From Candidatus Babelota bacterium (lineage in GTDB: Bacteria > Babelota > Babeliae > Babelales > Vermiphilaceae), in contig JAJCZC010000002.1 of NCBI GenBank assembly GCA_029262575.1, positions 1 through 46,437 of the forward strand: a stretch of DNA of 46,437 nucleotides. The letters run 5' to 3'. A program made the position numbers and the translations under genes. Below the pieces are notes generated by a model. That model was given only the letters and a program-made list of their open reading frames with translations. It was not told the origin of the DNA and ran no database searches. Within the stretch, counting starts at the first letter, position 1; each line of letters starts with the position of its first letter. This document shows, one piece after another, positions 1-9,165 of the stretch.

Positions 1-480
1 CAGTCCATCAGCTAAAACCATATAAACTGGAACTTTTTTGTATATTTTTGCAATAAGCTGTTCAGCTAGCACCCACTTTTTTTTGTAATCAACTGTAGCG
101 AATTCCATAGCAGTCCAGATCGCCTGATCTACGGGTATTGCAATGTTTCCGTCCGTTATCATAGCAACCACCGAACAGAGAGATCTATAAGTTTTGCGAT
201 CAGCTGAATCAAAGTTGTCTGATGTGCCAGCAATAAGCTTGGAGTATACTTTTAATATCAGTGTGTCATCGATAATCAAGTACAATCGCTTCCTTTTAAA
301 AACTGCATTCACAACCTTGATCAGGTCCCCTGGAGTTGCTGAATCATGCTTAATAATGCGAGAAATAGAGTCTCCACTTACACCAACTTCTCGACCTAAT
401 GATTCGAAAGTTTTTCGAAATGAGCTGGACAAAAGTAATGCAACGGGATAAGTTAATTTACGTTCAGTTTTTCTGATCAT
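1..480 (-). CDS. IS701/IS4-superfamily transposase, N-terminal part, cut by window edge
   Basis: An open frame of 160 codons reads leftwards from the ATG at 478-480 to the first base of the window, so the C-terminus is missing. The translation begins MIRKTERKLTYP and contains LYLIIDDTLILK, which resembles the first catalytic Asp region of DDE transposases of the IS701/IS4 superfamily, and later VYMVLADGL at the edge. The start is fixed by the AGAGGAG ribosome binding site just upstream, which lies in the 3' arm of a hairpin. The first 14 codons and the 98 bases before them recur in inverted orientation at the right end of the window. Family assignment is by motif only; the role as a transposase is fairly sure. 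Confidence 0.75.
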   Translation of the reverse strand, partial: MIRKTERKLTYPVALLLSSSFRKTFESLGREVGVSGDSISRIIKHDSATPGDLIKVVNAVFKRKRLYLIIDDTLILKVYSKLIAGTSDNFDSADRKTYRSLCSVVAMITDGNIAIPVDQAIWTAMEFATVDYKKKWVLAEQLIAKIYKKVPVYMVLADGL

Positions 481-578
481 TTGAGCTCCTCTTTATGTTT
501 TTAAGCTACAAAAGAAGAGCTCATTTTTTTTGAAATGTCAATCCTGAACAGATCTTTCAGTTATTTGCGGAGGTCCTG
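439..578 (-). mobile_element. IS end, copy 1 of an inverted pair
   Basis: These 140 bases are the reverse complement of 46298-46437 apart from two adjacent substitutions. The outer end reads GGACCTCCGCAAATAACTG and is the probable terminal repeat; a degenerate version (16 of 19 matching) occurs at 19358. Inside it lie a TTGACA box, a poly-A tract and the hairpin that precedes the transposase start. The transposase points out of the window. Confidence 0.7.
483..522 (-). promoter_or_regulatory. Hairpin sequestering the transposase RBS
   Basis: In the transposase mRNA, GAGCTCTTCTTT pairs with AAAGAGGAGCTC (12 pairs, one of them G-U) around a 16-base loop. The 3' arm holds the ribosome binding site and ends two bases before the ATG. 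Known IS elements use such structures to block translation from read-through transcripts; I infer the same role here. Confidence 0.5.
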
Positions 579-580
579 CT

Positions 581-1010
581 TATAATCACTATAAAATCTT
601 TTATAATACTGTAAAAAATGAGATCTCTATCGAAAGAAACTGAAAGGACATAACTTTTTAAAAAAATGTTGAAAACAACTTTAGGCTGTTTTGACTTTTC
701 ACTTTAGCCATACAGAATTTTCATTAATTTTTTTAATAGCAAACAATCAATATCAAAAAGCAGCCCCGCTATCTCAATGAGCAGTCCCCATCCTTCTGTC
801 ATTCCTGCGCAGGCAGGAATCCATCTTCAATAGCAGGCTTTTGTTCCATACAACTCCCGTGCCATTCGTGTCAAAAAAAATTATTATAACGGTCGCCGTT
901 AAGTTCCACACAAAAGAAAATGGCAATGACCAAATAAGTCTCATTAGCTTGATTAAAAGAACTATGAGGAGCTTAGAGATTATCGCTATACATTGAGAAG
1001 TCAACACAAC
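581..1010. other. Intergenic region, no gene seen
   Basis: About 430 AT-rich bases between the IS end and the stop of the hypothetical gene at 1011. The only structured element is the palindromic repeat at 798-825. The minus-strand ORF across the region has a non-protein-like translation ending in CLRRND, the usual reading of such repeats. Confidence 0.5.
798..825. repeat. Dispersed palindromic repeat (GTCATTCC...GGAATCCA type)
   Basis: GTCATTCCTGCGCAGGCAGG followed by AATCCA is an imperfect palindrome of the widespread intergenic type whose reverse translation reads CLRRND. Related sequences lie at 12202-12228 and 46214-46243, all between genes. Confidence 0.6.
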
Positions 1011-1721
1011 CTAGTGCGTTAACTCCCAAAGAATTTTTGCTTGAAAAGCCTTATGCTTAGCATTATATGAGATAAGATACTTGCTAGGCTCTACGCACGT
1101 GTGAGAACATGAATTACCAACATGACCGTCACCGTTAAAATATAACACGTCAGCCCTGCTTAGGCTTAACTTTTCGGTTAACCCCAGCAATATCAACTCG
1201 ACAGCATTCGGATAACGCGGACTTTTTTTACTTCCTGCCACCAAAGCCCAGCTCATAAGGCGGTTCAAGTCGTCGCGGCTAATTGAAAAACCAGTTGTAA
1301 AACTCCTTGGAGAGCTCTGTGGCTCATTCTTTGTTTCTTTATATTGCACTTGTTCGAGTCCAGCTGAATCAGGACACGGCTTCGCATTAATTTCTCCAGT
1401 TACCATTCCATCACTTTTCCAAACACTATGCTTAATTTCGCCATCTTTTGAATATTTAGGACAATCCTTACAAAAACAACTTTCGATATAAGCAGATTTT
1501 TTATCTTTTGAAACGACAATGGGCTGATTGAGTCCTGCCAATTTAAATGTTTGCAATACTGTGTGCTTCCCTTTTTTAATCTGCAAAGTACCATCATCGA
1601 ACACGACGGCAGTTTTGGACTTATGTGGACTTTTCGCAGTGGCCATAATTTGCTTCCCATCACTTGCATAAAAAAGCTGACTACTACTGAACAAACAAAT
1701 CGATAATGCTATTTTTTTCAC
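1011..1721 (-). CDS. Exported hypothetical protein, Cys-rich
   Basis: This is a 236-residue protein of unknown function. I chose the GTG at 1719-1721 because AGGG lies seven bases upstream and it places VKKIALSICLFSSSQLFYAS, a standard signal peptide, at the N-terminus; the longer frame starts with TTG five codons earlier. The mature part has paired cysteines (CFCKDC near residue 85, and CSHTC near the C-terminus), which could form disulfides or bind metal outside the cytoplasm. No family recognised. It is a single gene, with a relic-free AT-rich gap upstream and the IS4 element beyond that. Confidence 0.7.
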   Translation of the reverse strand: MKKIALSICLFSSSQLFYASDGKQIMATAKSPHKSKTAVVFDDGTLQIKKGKHTVLQTFKLAGLNQPIVVSKDKKSAYIESCFCKDCPKYSKDGEIKHSVWKSDGMVTGEINAKPCPDSAGLEQVQYKETKNEPQSSPRSFTTGFSISRDDLNRLMSWALVAGSKKSPRYPNAVELILLGLTEKLSLSRADVLYFNGDGHVGNSCSHTCVEPSKYLISYNAKHKAFQAKILWELTH

Positions 1722-1961
1722 TTCATTTCCCTTCAAGACTTTATTATAAAAATATTGAAAATCACTTTAATATAAAGCCCTTTTTTTATCAAAGTAAACA
1801 CTATTGATCATCACATAATTCAGGAAGCCATGCAAAACGTTACTTTATCTGCTCTCTAACACATGCACCTTGAAAGAAAACCATGCAGTAAAGATGGACA
1901 AACCATTAAATATGTTTATATTTGAAAATATAAACACTGCTTTTTTTCACTTTTTTATCTT
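1722..1961. other. AT-rich gap before the IS4 element
   Basis: 240 bases holding the presumed promoter of the minus-strand gene at 1011. I see no ORF or repeat. Confidence 0.4.
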
Positions 1962-1978
1962 CAATACTGTGAACATTT

Positions 1979-3214
1979 TTAATGTCTAACGTTTGCGAAT
2001 GAGCGCATGTTCCCATAACTTGGATGTAATTTAATTAACTTTTGATCTAACCCAAACATTGAAATAAATCGGTCTACATCGATCTCAACGTGATATTCAC
2101 GTGCTAAGTTAGTCATAGAAAACGGATGCTGAGAGGCCTTTGCTTTTTGTGACTCATGGTCTTGGAGCTTGGCAAAATTAAGGGCAGTTAGGCTGGCATT
2201 GAAGCGATAATGGAGTCGCCTTGGATCTCTACTTTGACAGTCAGTGAGGCCGGTGAAGCCTTTGGCGTCGCGAAATATAAATTCTATCTGAAAGCGTGCA
2301 ACATAAAATTGATAAATTTGTAAGGCGTTCTGCTCTATATTGGTTGAAAAAAGAGTTGCTCTTCCAACTTTATTTCCCATCTTTTTCTCCACTAAAACAA
2401 CTTTAATTTTGCGCTTCAAAGAAGGGCTATAAGCGATACCGCTTGATAGCTTCGCACATCCGTTGCCGATTTCTAGAGTAACAGGATCCTTATAATCTTC
2501 CGCATCGATTTTGTGTTCTTCCATTATTCTTTTTCGGCCGCGAGATTTTTGAGGGCCAGTATAAAGATGATGAAGGCGAGCGTCTTTACGAAGTTTACTT
2601 ATTACGTTTAATCCAAATGAAGCGATACCATTTACATATTTGTTTTTCGCAAAAAATGCATCCGCAACCATGTATTGAATACCAAGGTTAAGAAGTTGTG
2701 ACCGCACCTGTTTAACATGCTCAAGGTAAAAGTCTATTCTTGTCCGTGTGCCTTTGTTTTTTTTTGCCCCTTTATTGTTGCTTGCTGTATTAGGTGGAGT
2801 TTGTTTTGCCGAAAGAGTGTAGCCTTCCTTTTTTTCTTCGGTGCATTTTATAACTGCAATGACATCGATCTCTAAGCCCTTTTCTGCTTTACTCGCGCAT
2901 CCATTCCAAAAAGTATCGAGACCTGCAGTATGCTTACCCGCTTTTTTTATAAAACTCGCATCTTGAGCTGCTATCAATACATCGTCATCGTTTTTAGATG
3001 ATTTAATCATTTCAATATTGAGTGCAATAAAGTTAGACGCTTTTGTCATTTGTCGTGCAAAAGTATGCTCGGTTAAATTTGCATAACGAGCAAGATTCCG
3101 AAAGGTTTTCTTGCCTGTGCTGCCTATGAGACCTTTAATTAGTGTTACAAAAAAAGTGTACTGACTTTTGTTTATGCAGTTGATTTTATTTAATGCTTGC
3201 TTTAGTATCGCCAT
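1979..3214 (-). CDS. IS4-family DDE transposase
   Basis: A 411-residue transposase that would cut and join the ends of its IS. DDE residues are visible: Asp in AAQDASF near residue 85, Asp in YMVADAFFA in the middle, and Glu in the IS4 signature YVARFQIEFIFRDAK, which fits Y-(2)-R-(3)-E-(6)-K exactly. The length fits an intact IS4 enzyme, so it may be active. I start it at the ATG 3212-3214, with AGAGGA 11 bases upstream; a TTG 14 codons earlier is also open. The start codon lies at the foot of a 9-bp hairpin. Confidence 0.85.
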   Translation of the reverse strand: MAILKQALNKINCINKSQYTFFVTLIKGLIGSTGKKTFRNLARYANLTEHTFARQMTKASNFIALNIEMIKSSKNDDDVLIAAQDASFIKKAGKHTAGLDTFWNGCASKAEKGLEIDVIAVIKCTEEKKEGYTLSAKQTPPNTASNNKGAKKNKGTRTRIDFYLEHVKQVRSQLLNLGIQYMVADAFFAKNKYVNGIASFGLNVISKLRKDARLHHLYTGPQKSRGRKRIMEEHKIDAEDYKDPVTLEIGNGCAKLSSGIAYSPSLKRKIKVVLVEKKMGNKVGRATLFSTNIEQNALQIYQFYVARFQIEFIFRDAKGFTGLTDCQSRDPRRLHYRFNASLTALNFAKLQDHESQKAKASQHPFSMTNLAREYHVEIDVDRFISMFGLDQKLIKLHPSYGNMRSFANVRH

Positions 3215-3275
3215 TGACCGCCGCTTCCTCTTATTGTGGATTTTTTGTTGACCCAAGAGTTTAGCTGGCGGTCAA
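3214..3275 (-). promoter_or_regulatory. Hairpin at the IS4 transposase start
   Basis: TTGACCGCC (mRNA side 3275-3267) pairs perfectly with GGCGGTCAA (3222-3214), which overlaps the A of the ATG; the ribosome binding site is in the loop. It would block initiation on transcripts entering from outside the element. Function is inferred. Confidence 0.45.
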
Positions 3276-3376
3276 ACTTTATCAATCATTTTTTAAAAAC
3301 TGTTCACAGTATTGCAAAAACAAAAAGAACAAGAAAACGCTGGGTGCCAAATTTTATAATTATTAAGGGAAGGAAT

Positions 3377-4423
3377 ATGTTTTTTCGAAAAATGATCTCA
3401 CTGCTTTTGCTGACAAACAGTTTAGCACATGTGCATCTATGCGCACATGACAAAATGCAACCATATAAAGAAAACGGCCGCTATTATAATATGCCCAATG
3501 AACACAACTATTATCTTGATGCTCTTAAGATCGTTAGCTTGCAGGCATGGCAGCTCCCATTCAAAATTTTTTCACTTTTCAAAAAAAAGAACACAACAAA
3601 TATTCCAGAACATTGGGCGGCTCCACTACATCTAAAAGAACGCTCTCAAGATCCGATCATCACCTGGCTTGGGCATGCCTCAGTTTTGATCCAAGTTGCT
3701 GATTTGAACATTATTGCCGATCCTGTTTTTGACAAACTGGGTTTTCCATTTTTAGTTCGTTATGCGCCGACAATCTCAATCAACGATTTACCACCTATAG
3801 ACATTGTTATACTTTCACACAACCATAAAGATCATATGGATGAGCCAACCCTAAGAGCAATTGCTCAACGCGACAATCCTCTTGCATTGATTCCAGTTGG
3901 CGACAAACCATTATTGGAACAATTTGGCTTTAAAGACATCATCGAAAAAAGCTGGTGGCAAGAAGAAACGGTAACAAATGGCCCTCAAGCATTGTCTCTT
4001 TCTTTTTTACCTGCATGGCATTGGTCATGTCGTGGCTTGCGAGATAGAAACTGCTCACTTTGGGGAAGCTGGATGATCAGCACAAAAAAACATACCATCT
4101 ACTTTGGTGGTGATACTGCTTATGGCAAACATTTCTCTCAAATAAAAAATGCGTTTGATCATATCGATATAGCATTATTACCCATTGCGCCTATTGCTCC
4201 CTATTTTTTAACCCGTCACACACATATGAATGGCGTTGATGCTGTTCAAGCAATGATAGACTTGGATGCGTCTGTTTTAATCCCAATCCACTGGGGCACC
4301 TTTGGCCCAACCGATTTTACCGGAACTATCGAGCAAATGAACACCGAGTGGCAACAATGCAATAAAAAACTTAAAGATAAAACCCTTCTCATGCTTAAAT
4401 TTAGAGAATCATTTAACGCTTGA
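3377..4423 (+). CDS. Exported metallo-beta-lactamase-fold hydrolase, NAPE-PLD-like
   Basis: A 348-residue MBL-fold metallo-hydrolase. It carries WLGHASVLIQ, ADPVFD, the metal site HNHKDH (about residues 148-153), an AWHWS...DRNCSLWGSW stretch and FGGDTAYG, the pattern of NAPE-PLD and UlaG-type enzymes. NAPE-PLD hydrolyses N-acyl-phosphatidylethanolamine, so a lipid substrate is plausible but not proven. The ATG at 3377 follows AAGGGAAGGA and gives a signal peptide (MFFRKMISLLLLTNSLAHVHLCA), so the enzyme should act outside the cytoplasm, which is odd for this family in bacteria. A decayed copy of its last 75 residues lies at 17111-17331. Confidence 0.85.
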   Translation: MFFRKMISLLLLTNSLAHVHLCAHDKMQPYKENGRYYNMPNEHNYYLDALKIVSLQAWQLPFKIFSLFKKKNTTNIPEHWAAPLHLKERSQDPIITWLGHASVLIQVADLNIIADPVFDKLGFPFLVRYAPTISINDLPPIDIVILSHNHKDHMDEPTLRAIAQRDNPLALIPVGDKPLLEQFGFKDIIEKSWWQEETVTNGPQALSLSFLPAWHWSCRGLRDRNCSLWGSWMISTKKHTIYFGGDTAYGKHFSQIKNAFDHIDIALLPIAPIAPYFLTRHTHMNGVDAVQAMIDLDASVLIPIHWGTFGPTDFTGTIEQMNTEWQQCNKKLKDKTLLMLKFRESFNA

Positions 4424-4581
4424 GAAGCTTATCGCAACATTTCACAAAAGCGGCGTGAGAGATAAAGCCTCTATGATTTAATAATCAAACCGGTTGACTA
4501 AAGATTTTGTCCAATCTAAACTACCATCCAAGTTAAAAGGTAATTTTTCAAGATTGTGATATAAAAAACGGAAGCTCCACT

Positions 4582-5448
4582 ATGAAAAAAGCAATCCTCT
4601 TTTTAGCACTCTGCACAACAATATCTGCTCACGCAACAAAAACTTGGGCGGGTGATTACTATCAATCAACCTGCCGCCCATAAACTGAAATGACTGATTT
4701 TGCTTTTAGACAATTGCCCAAACAACAATTTAATGCAATCCTTGATATCGGCTGTGGGACCGAGGGGTTTACCCAAACATTAACTCGCAATGCTTCTTTT
4801 GTTTTAGGCGTTGATTATGAACCAACTATGATCAAAAAAGCTCAAGCACTTTATGGCCACAATGATCATTTATCTTTTCGAACTGCCGACATTCGATACC
4901 TAAAAGGAACACAACAAACGTTTGATCTGATCACGGCATTTCATCCACGGCAATGGATTCCGGCAAAAGATCAACATGTAGCATTTAAGCGCATAAGCGA
5001 ACTGCTCGAACCGAATGGCCTATGCCTCATTTTGGTTTCTGATCAGATGAACAGTTTTTATAAGCCATTAATGGAAATAACAAAAAGACCTGAATGGCAG
5101 CAATATATACCTGCCAACTTAGAGCCATGGAACTGGCAGACTGTCACTTCCATAAGTAGATCATTTTCGGAAGTTGGCCTGCGTCCACTCAATGTTTTTG
5201 TGTAGGATAAGCAGTATGATTTTCCAACAAAAAAAGAATGCCGAACTTTCATCCGCAACTGGCTGCCGAATGCACAACATTTTAACTATGCTCCTGAACA
5301 TCTTCAAGATCAATTGTTTGATGAAATAGTTGATCTATTTTTAGAAACAGTTGCCGAAGAAAATAAAGGAAAAATAAGTTTCACAAGTCCCTTTGTTATT
5401 GGAATATCCGAGAAAAAAAATACATTATGCATTATGAATAATGCATAA
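4582..5448 (+). pseudogene. Exported class I SAM methyltransferase, two in-frame stops
   Basis: One continuous frame runs from ATG 4582 to TAA 5446-5448, broken by TAA at 4681-4683 and TAG at 5203-5205. It starts with a signal peptide (MKKAILFLALCTTISAHA), followed by TWAGDYYQ, the SAM-binding motif I ILDIGCGTEGF, an acidic VDYEPTMIKKA and a DLITAFHP motif near the usual catalytic loop. After the second stop a protein-like tail continues (DFPTKKECRTFIRNWLP). Both stops sit inside conserved-looking sequence, so this is a dead gene rather than two short ones. The middle piece 4690-5205 remains an open frame of 171 codons. Confidence 0.75.
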
Positions 5449-5452
5449 TGTA
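5421..5452. repeat. Perfect 15-bp palindromic hairpin
   Basis: TACATTATGCATTAT and ATAATGCATAATGTA are perfect inverted repeats separated by GA. The palindrome covers the last codons of the first methyltransferase relic and the start codon of the second. No T-tract follows, so it is not a standard terminator; a recombination junction or protein-binding site is possible. Confidence 0.6.
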
Positions 5453-5591
5453 TAACGACGATCAATATCACAACACAGTTGCTTATTATAATAATAATGC
5501 ACATGCCTGGGCAAAAAAGAAGGGCCCCAAAGCTAAAGTATCATTTTGGATGCCCGAACTACAGGCATTTCAATTTATGATATTAACGTGA
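5448..5591 (+). pseudogene. N-terminal fragment of a second methyltransferase-like gene
   Basis: A 47-codon frame, with its ATG inside the palindrome, encodes MYNDDQYHNTVAYYNNNAHA followed by WAKKK and FWMPELQAFQF. This resembles the region before motif I in small SAM-dependent methyltransferases, where a YxxxAxxWA helix is followed by a lead-in to the glycine loop. The frame stops where motif I would begin. I read it as a truncated gene; the family is uncertain because the diagnostic motif is absent. Confidence 0.4.
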
Positions 5592-5766
5592 GCTAGATTT
5601 AAAGAATAACTAAAAAAAGATTGTATTTCTTAACGAGCGAAATGATCATCTGTGTCTCATTGCGCTTTTTAAAGTGGCAACAACGATTTAAAATATCAAG
5701 CAAGTAAAACATATGGCCTATGCACAATAGCTTGCGCATAGGTCATAGATTGGCAATTAGATTTAA

Positions 5767-8193
5767 TTACAAAATAGCGCATTCACTATTTTCGTAGCAT
5801 GTTTTTTGCTTTATCGGCGGCATAACATAACTCGAAGAAATCGCCAACTTCCGCTGCGGTTGGCATTGCAATTGCGCAATCTCTTTCTTCAATTTCTCGT
5901 TTTCTTTTTTTAAAGCCACGTTATCTCGTGTGCAAATACTTGATGCCTCCTTTTGTTGTTCTGCAGCTTCTTCTTTATTGATAAGAGCTTGTAGCTCTTT
6001 TTTTTCAAGATCGATTGACCTCCACCCCTCAACTGCTGCCAATCTATTTTGCAGCATGCTAAATTTAATCTTTTTATCTTTTTGAGCTACTATCTGTTTT
6101 TTATGTTTCTCAAGCTCAGCCACTTTTTTTTGACATATTGACTCAGCATAGCCAGAAGAAGTGCTCGTTTTACCCTTATTGGCACCTTGAAATTCATTTT
6201 CCGAATCAGAATTAGAGTCCGATTTATCTTTGCCATCTTTATAATTTAATACGGTTTTTCTACATTGATCAGCACCTAAACTTGCAATCTCCTTTTTTAT
6301 ATTTTTCGAGGAGCTATTCGAGATGATCTCACGTAATGCATTCACTTGAAATGGCACATCCAAATGATAAAAATTCGGGTCCTTTTTTTCCGCCATTGCA
6401 AATGCATCAAAACGTTTCTGATTTATCTTTTGTGCTTGCTCATCATTCAAAGCATCTTCATCATCAGATGAGGACCAATCATCAGTTGCTTTTGGCTGAT
6501 CAAGCAAAAATCTACGCTGGATAAATTCTGCAAATGTCTCTTTGAATCGAGCAGTTCCTTCAAACTTACTTTTAAAATGCACAATGACATTGTCAGCATT
6601 TAGTTTTAAAACTTTGATATTGACATCTGGAGCCAAAAGAACCAACGCATTTACAATCTTTTTAAAGTCATATTTCGATGATAACTGGGGATACGGCTCT
6701 AATTTTTCATTGATCGTATCATAAAGAATTTTTTCTTTGGACTCTGGTTGCATTGCTGGAAACACAAGCTGCTTAAAGCGAGAAATGAAGGCTGCGTTAG
6801 TGAAAAGCTTTTTATTATTCGTGGTAAAAATAAATCCTGGACGCCCTGGAAACGAAAGTCCTCCTAATCCAGGAAAAACCGGTCTTGCACAATTCTTAAA
6901 CTGATCTTTTAGCCTACTTACATTATAATTGGCGCTATCCTCATCAGCTTCGTCAATAAAGCACATCTGATTTAATGTAGAAATCGGCTTGCCTTTTTTA
7001 TTGAGTTTCAGCATTTTTTCCCCGAAACCAGAAAGTTTTGCTTTATCATTATACGCAAGTTGCTTAAGATCAACTGCGCCGTTTCCTTGCCCTTCTTGCG
7101 CTTCATCAAAAGTGAGTTGTATTGGCGTGTAACCCAAAAGCTTCAATAAATTGGTACCTGCATATGTCTTTCCTGTTGCCGTTTTGCCTTTAAAAACCAA
7201 GTATTCCGCCGAATCTGTTTCGGACTGCCCAAAACTCGGATTTTCTGCCCTAAAACAGAGCATGTCTATGGTGTCCCATATTCGCCTTTGCTCTTTTTCT
7301 GGCAGTATTGATATAATTTTTTTGATAGCATCTTCATTCTTTTCGACATGTTTTTTTGGATTATGCATCTCGGTTGGCAATGCCAAAAGATAGTTTAAAA
7401 CTTTTATGAGCGGCTTAAGCTCTTTATCATTGGCTGCACCACTTTGCTCATCAGAACCGGTGATGGCATGCAAAATATTTTCCTCAAAAAGGCGATAGTT
7501 CACTTCTTTGAAAAAGCTTGCAACCTCATCAACCTCCTCATTAAGAAAATAGTTGGAGCCAACTCGCTTTTCGTATTCATCAATGTGCGCAAAGAATGCA
7601 TTCATTTTATTCATTATGGTACGACTATTATGTCCCAATAGAGGGCACTCATGAATGCTTTTAGTGCATGAGGGTTTTTTATGCCAATCTTGGAATGCTT
7701 TACGTCCTTCAGCGGCTGTGAGATCCAAGCAGGTCATAGAATTTGAACCTTTTGGCCTCCTTTGCTCACCAACAAAATCATAATCAACATATTGAAAAAT
7801 GCCAGATCGATCAGCCACTTTTAGCCCATCTTTACCGAACACTTTCTTTATGCCATTTTTAACCAAACCACGAAATCCTATCTTGGCGCCCCAAACGACG
7901 TTATTAATGAGGTTATTCCTAATGGTTGGATTTTGATTAAGCATAGAAACACTTTTTCGTAGGTCCCCAGCCCAAGCGTTTCCCCCCGCCTGTTTCAAAG
8001 CGGATAAAATATCATCTTTAGATTCGGCTGCACGATGCATAACCGGATGCAGCACCGTTTCGAGACAATCGCGCAATTCAGTGGTCATTCCGCCAAAGTA
8101 AGTCTTGTTGTTGCTGCTTAATGCATCTTTAGAACATGATGCACCAAAAACATTACTCGCACTGATAAAAAATAAAAATAATACACGTCTCAT
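5767..8193 (-). CDS. Exported AAA+ ATPase with C-terminal coiled coil
   Basis: An 808-residue protein starting with a signal peptide (MRRVLFLFFISASNVFGASC) behind GGAGG. Residues 1-320 match no domain I know. A complete AAA+ module follows: Walker A GKTATGKT (336-343), Walker B FIDEAD (412-417), sensor 1 FTTNN (about 456-460) and a likely arginine finger in FISRF (about 472). A stretch near 575-590 is acidic, and about 690-790 is a Lys/Glu-rich coiled coil. AAA+ engines remodel proteins using ATP and are normally cytoplasmic, so export implies work in an ATP-containing compartment such as a host cell, or a leader that is not cleaved. It lies next to the exported lipase. Confidence 0.8.
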   Translation of the reverse strand: MRRVLFLFFISASNVFGASCSKDALSSNNKTYFGGMTTELRDCLETVLHPVMHRAAESKDDILSALKQAGGNAWAGDLRKSVSMLNQNPTIRNNLINNVVWGAKIGFRGLVKNGIKKVFGKDGLKVADRSGIFQYVDYDFVGEQRRPKGSNSMTCLDLTAAEGRKAFQDWHKKPSCTKSIHECPLLGHNSRTIMNKMNAFFAHIDEYEKRVGSNYFLNEEVDEVASFFKEVNYRLFEENILHAITGSDEQSGAANDKELKPLIKVLNYLLALPTEMHNPKKHVEKNEDAIKKIISILPEKEQRRIWDTIDMLCFRAENPSFGQSETDSAEYLVFKGKTATGKTYAGTNLLKLLGYTPIQLTFDEAQEGQGNGAVDLKQLAYNDKAKLSGFGEKMLKLNKKGKPISTLNQMCFIDEADEDSANYNVSRLKDQFKNCARPVFPGLGGLSFPGRPGFIFTTNNKKLFTNAAFISRFKQLVFPAMQPESKEKILYDTINEKLEPYPQLSSKYDFKKIVNALVLLAPDVNIKVLKLNADNVIVHFKSKFEGTARFKETFAEFIQRRFLLDQPKATDDWSSSDDEDALNDEQAQKINQKRFDAFAMAEKKDPNFYHLDVPFQVNALREIISNSSSKNIKKEIASLGADQCRKTVLNYKDGKDKSDSNSDSENEFQGANKGKTSTSSGYAESICQKKVAELEKHKKQIVAQKDKKIKFSMLQNRLAAVEGWRSIDLEKKELQALINKEEAAEQQKEASSICTRDNVALKKENEKLKKEIAQLQCQPQRKLAISSSYVMPPIKQKTCYENSECAIL

Positions 8194-8238
8194 GAGAAAC
8201 TACCTCCATAAAAACAAACTAATAACTAATAAAAAAAC

Positions 8239-8976
8239 TTATAATCCTAAATCGCTCCAATTTTTTCTCTTTAAAGCACTCAGGAAACACTTAAGTTTAT
8301 GCTTTCCTGTACTTCGCCAGTGCGCCCTGGCCTCAAGAGGAATATATTTTTTGTGAGAGCTAAACAGCTTAGATAAATGCTCATCCTTGATGGCAAAATG
8401 AATCTGGTTTTCTCTATCAACTGGCTTAAGAGCATTAAAAGTTATCACTGTTGCACAATAATGCTTATTGTGTGAGTTAACCACCTGCGATGCGAAAGCA
8501 CCACCCAACGAATGCCCACACACAGTTGTTACCTTCCCTTTAAATCTGTATTCCCAGCCCTTAATAATATCATGTAAATCATTTCTAGCTCTCGGCGGTA
8601 CACCATATTTTGAAAACAAACTTCGTACTAAAATTGCAACATCTCTTTTAGCATTTCTAATAGAACTTGTACCGTCAATAGCCACATGCAGCCGTCTATC
8701 CTTATCTCTAACTATGATCAAACGGATTGCGCCATAAACAAACTTATCCAAAAAATTACTCCCATCATACTCTTCGTAATCCAAAACAGTCATACCGCTT
8801 CGATTTTTGATCAATTCGCTTATACATCTTTGCGCGCCTGCTTGACTTGATCTGTATGCAGCTTTCGCCAACACAGCATAATCAAATGGCGTGTTGTTTT
8901 TATAATCCATATTATGAGATGTACCAAACAAACCGCTCGCACTAACGAGCAACAAAAATATACTTAAACATTTCAT
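8239..8976 (-). CDS. Exported class-3-like lipase (alpha/beta hydrolase)
   Basis: A 245-residue hydrolase with a signal peptide (MKCLSIFLLLVSASGLFGTS) and AGGAAG upstream of the ATG. The nucleophile elbow is VCGHSLGGA with Ser156; HVAIDGTSS near residue 98 matches the oxyanion strand of class 3 lipases (usually VAFRGT). Asp and His partners cannot be placed surely; D187 in LKPVDREN and H219 in ARAHW are candidates. Likely substrate is a lipid ester outside the cell. It is 46 bp from the AAA+ gene and has a diverged paralogue at 9420, from which it is separated by a gap with a gene relic. Confidence 0.8.
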   Translation of the reverse strand: MKCLSIFLLLVSASGLFGTSHNMDYKNNTPFDYAVLAKAAYRSSQAGAQRCISELIKNRSGMTVLDYEEYDGSNFLDKFVYGAIRLIIVRDKDRRLHVAIDGTSSIRNAKRDVAILVRSLFSKYGVPPRARNDLHDIIKGWEYRFKGKVTTVCGHSLGGAFASQVVNSHNKHYCATVITFNALKPVDRENQIHFAIKDEHLSKLFSSHKKYIPLEARAHWRSTGKHKLKCFLSALKRKNWSDLGL

Positions 8977-9165
8977 AATATTCTTCCTAAAAAACGCCTG
9001 GCAAATTAAAATATGTCACTTTTTATGATACAGAATAGCAAATGAAAGTTAGGCTGGAATTTAACTTTTATTAATAATGAGGCATCTTTTTTAAGCACGA
9101 CAACCCTGAGTTAATTCAAATAGAAAGCCATGACTAGCGCGCGACACCTTAAAAAACTTGAAAAC

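Larger units (their letters stand above)
1962..3314 (-). mobile_element. Complete IS4-family insertion sequence
   Basis: A 1353-bp element bounded by 14-bp perfect inverted repeats CAATACTGTGAACA (1962-1975, and reversed at 3301-3314), with one full-length transposase gene on the minus strand. I see no target duplication: flanks are ATCTT on the left and CAAAAA on the right. It lies 62 bp upstream of the metallo-hydrolase start, so it may have replaced that gene's promoter. Confidence 0.8.

Noticed and set aside
774-1007. 77-codon minus-strand ORF
   Set aside because: It is translated from a palindromic repeat (SCLRRND) and AT-rich spacer, with no leader or RBS.
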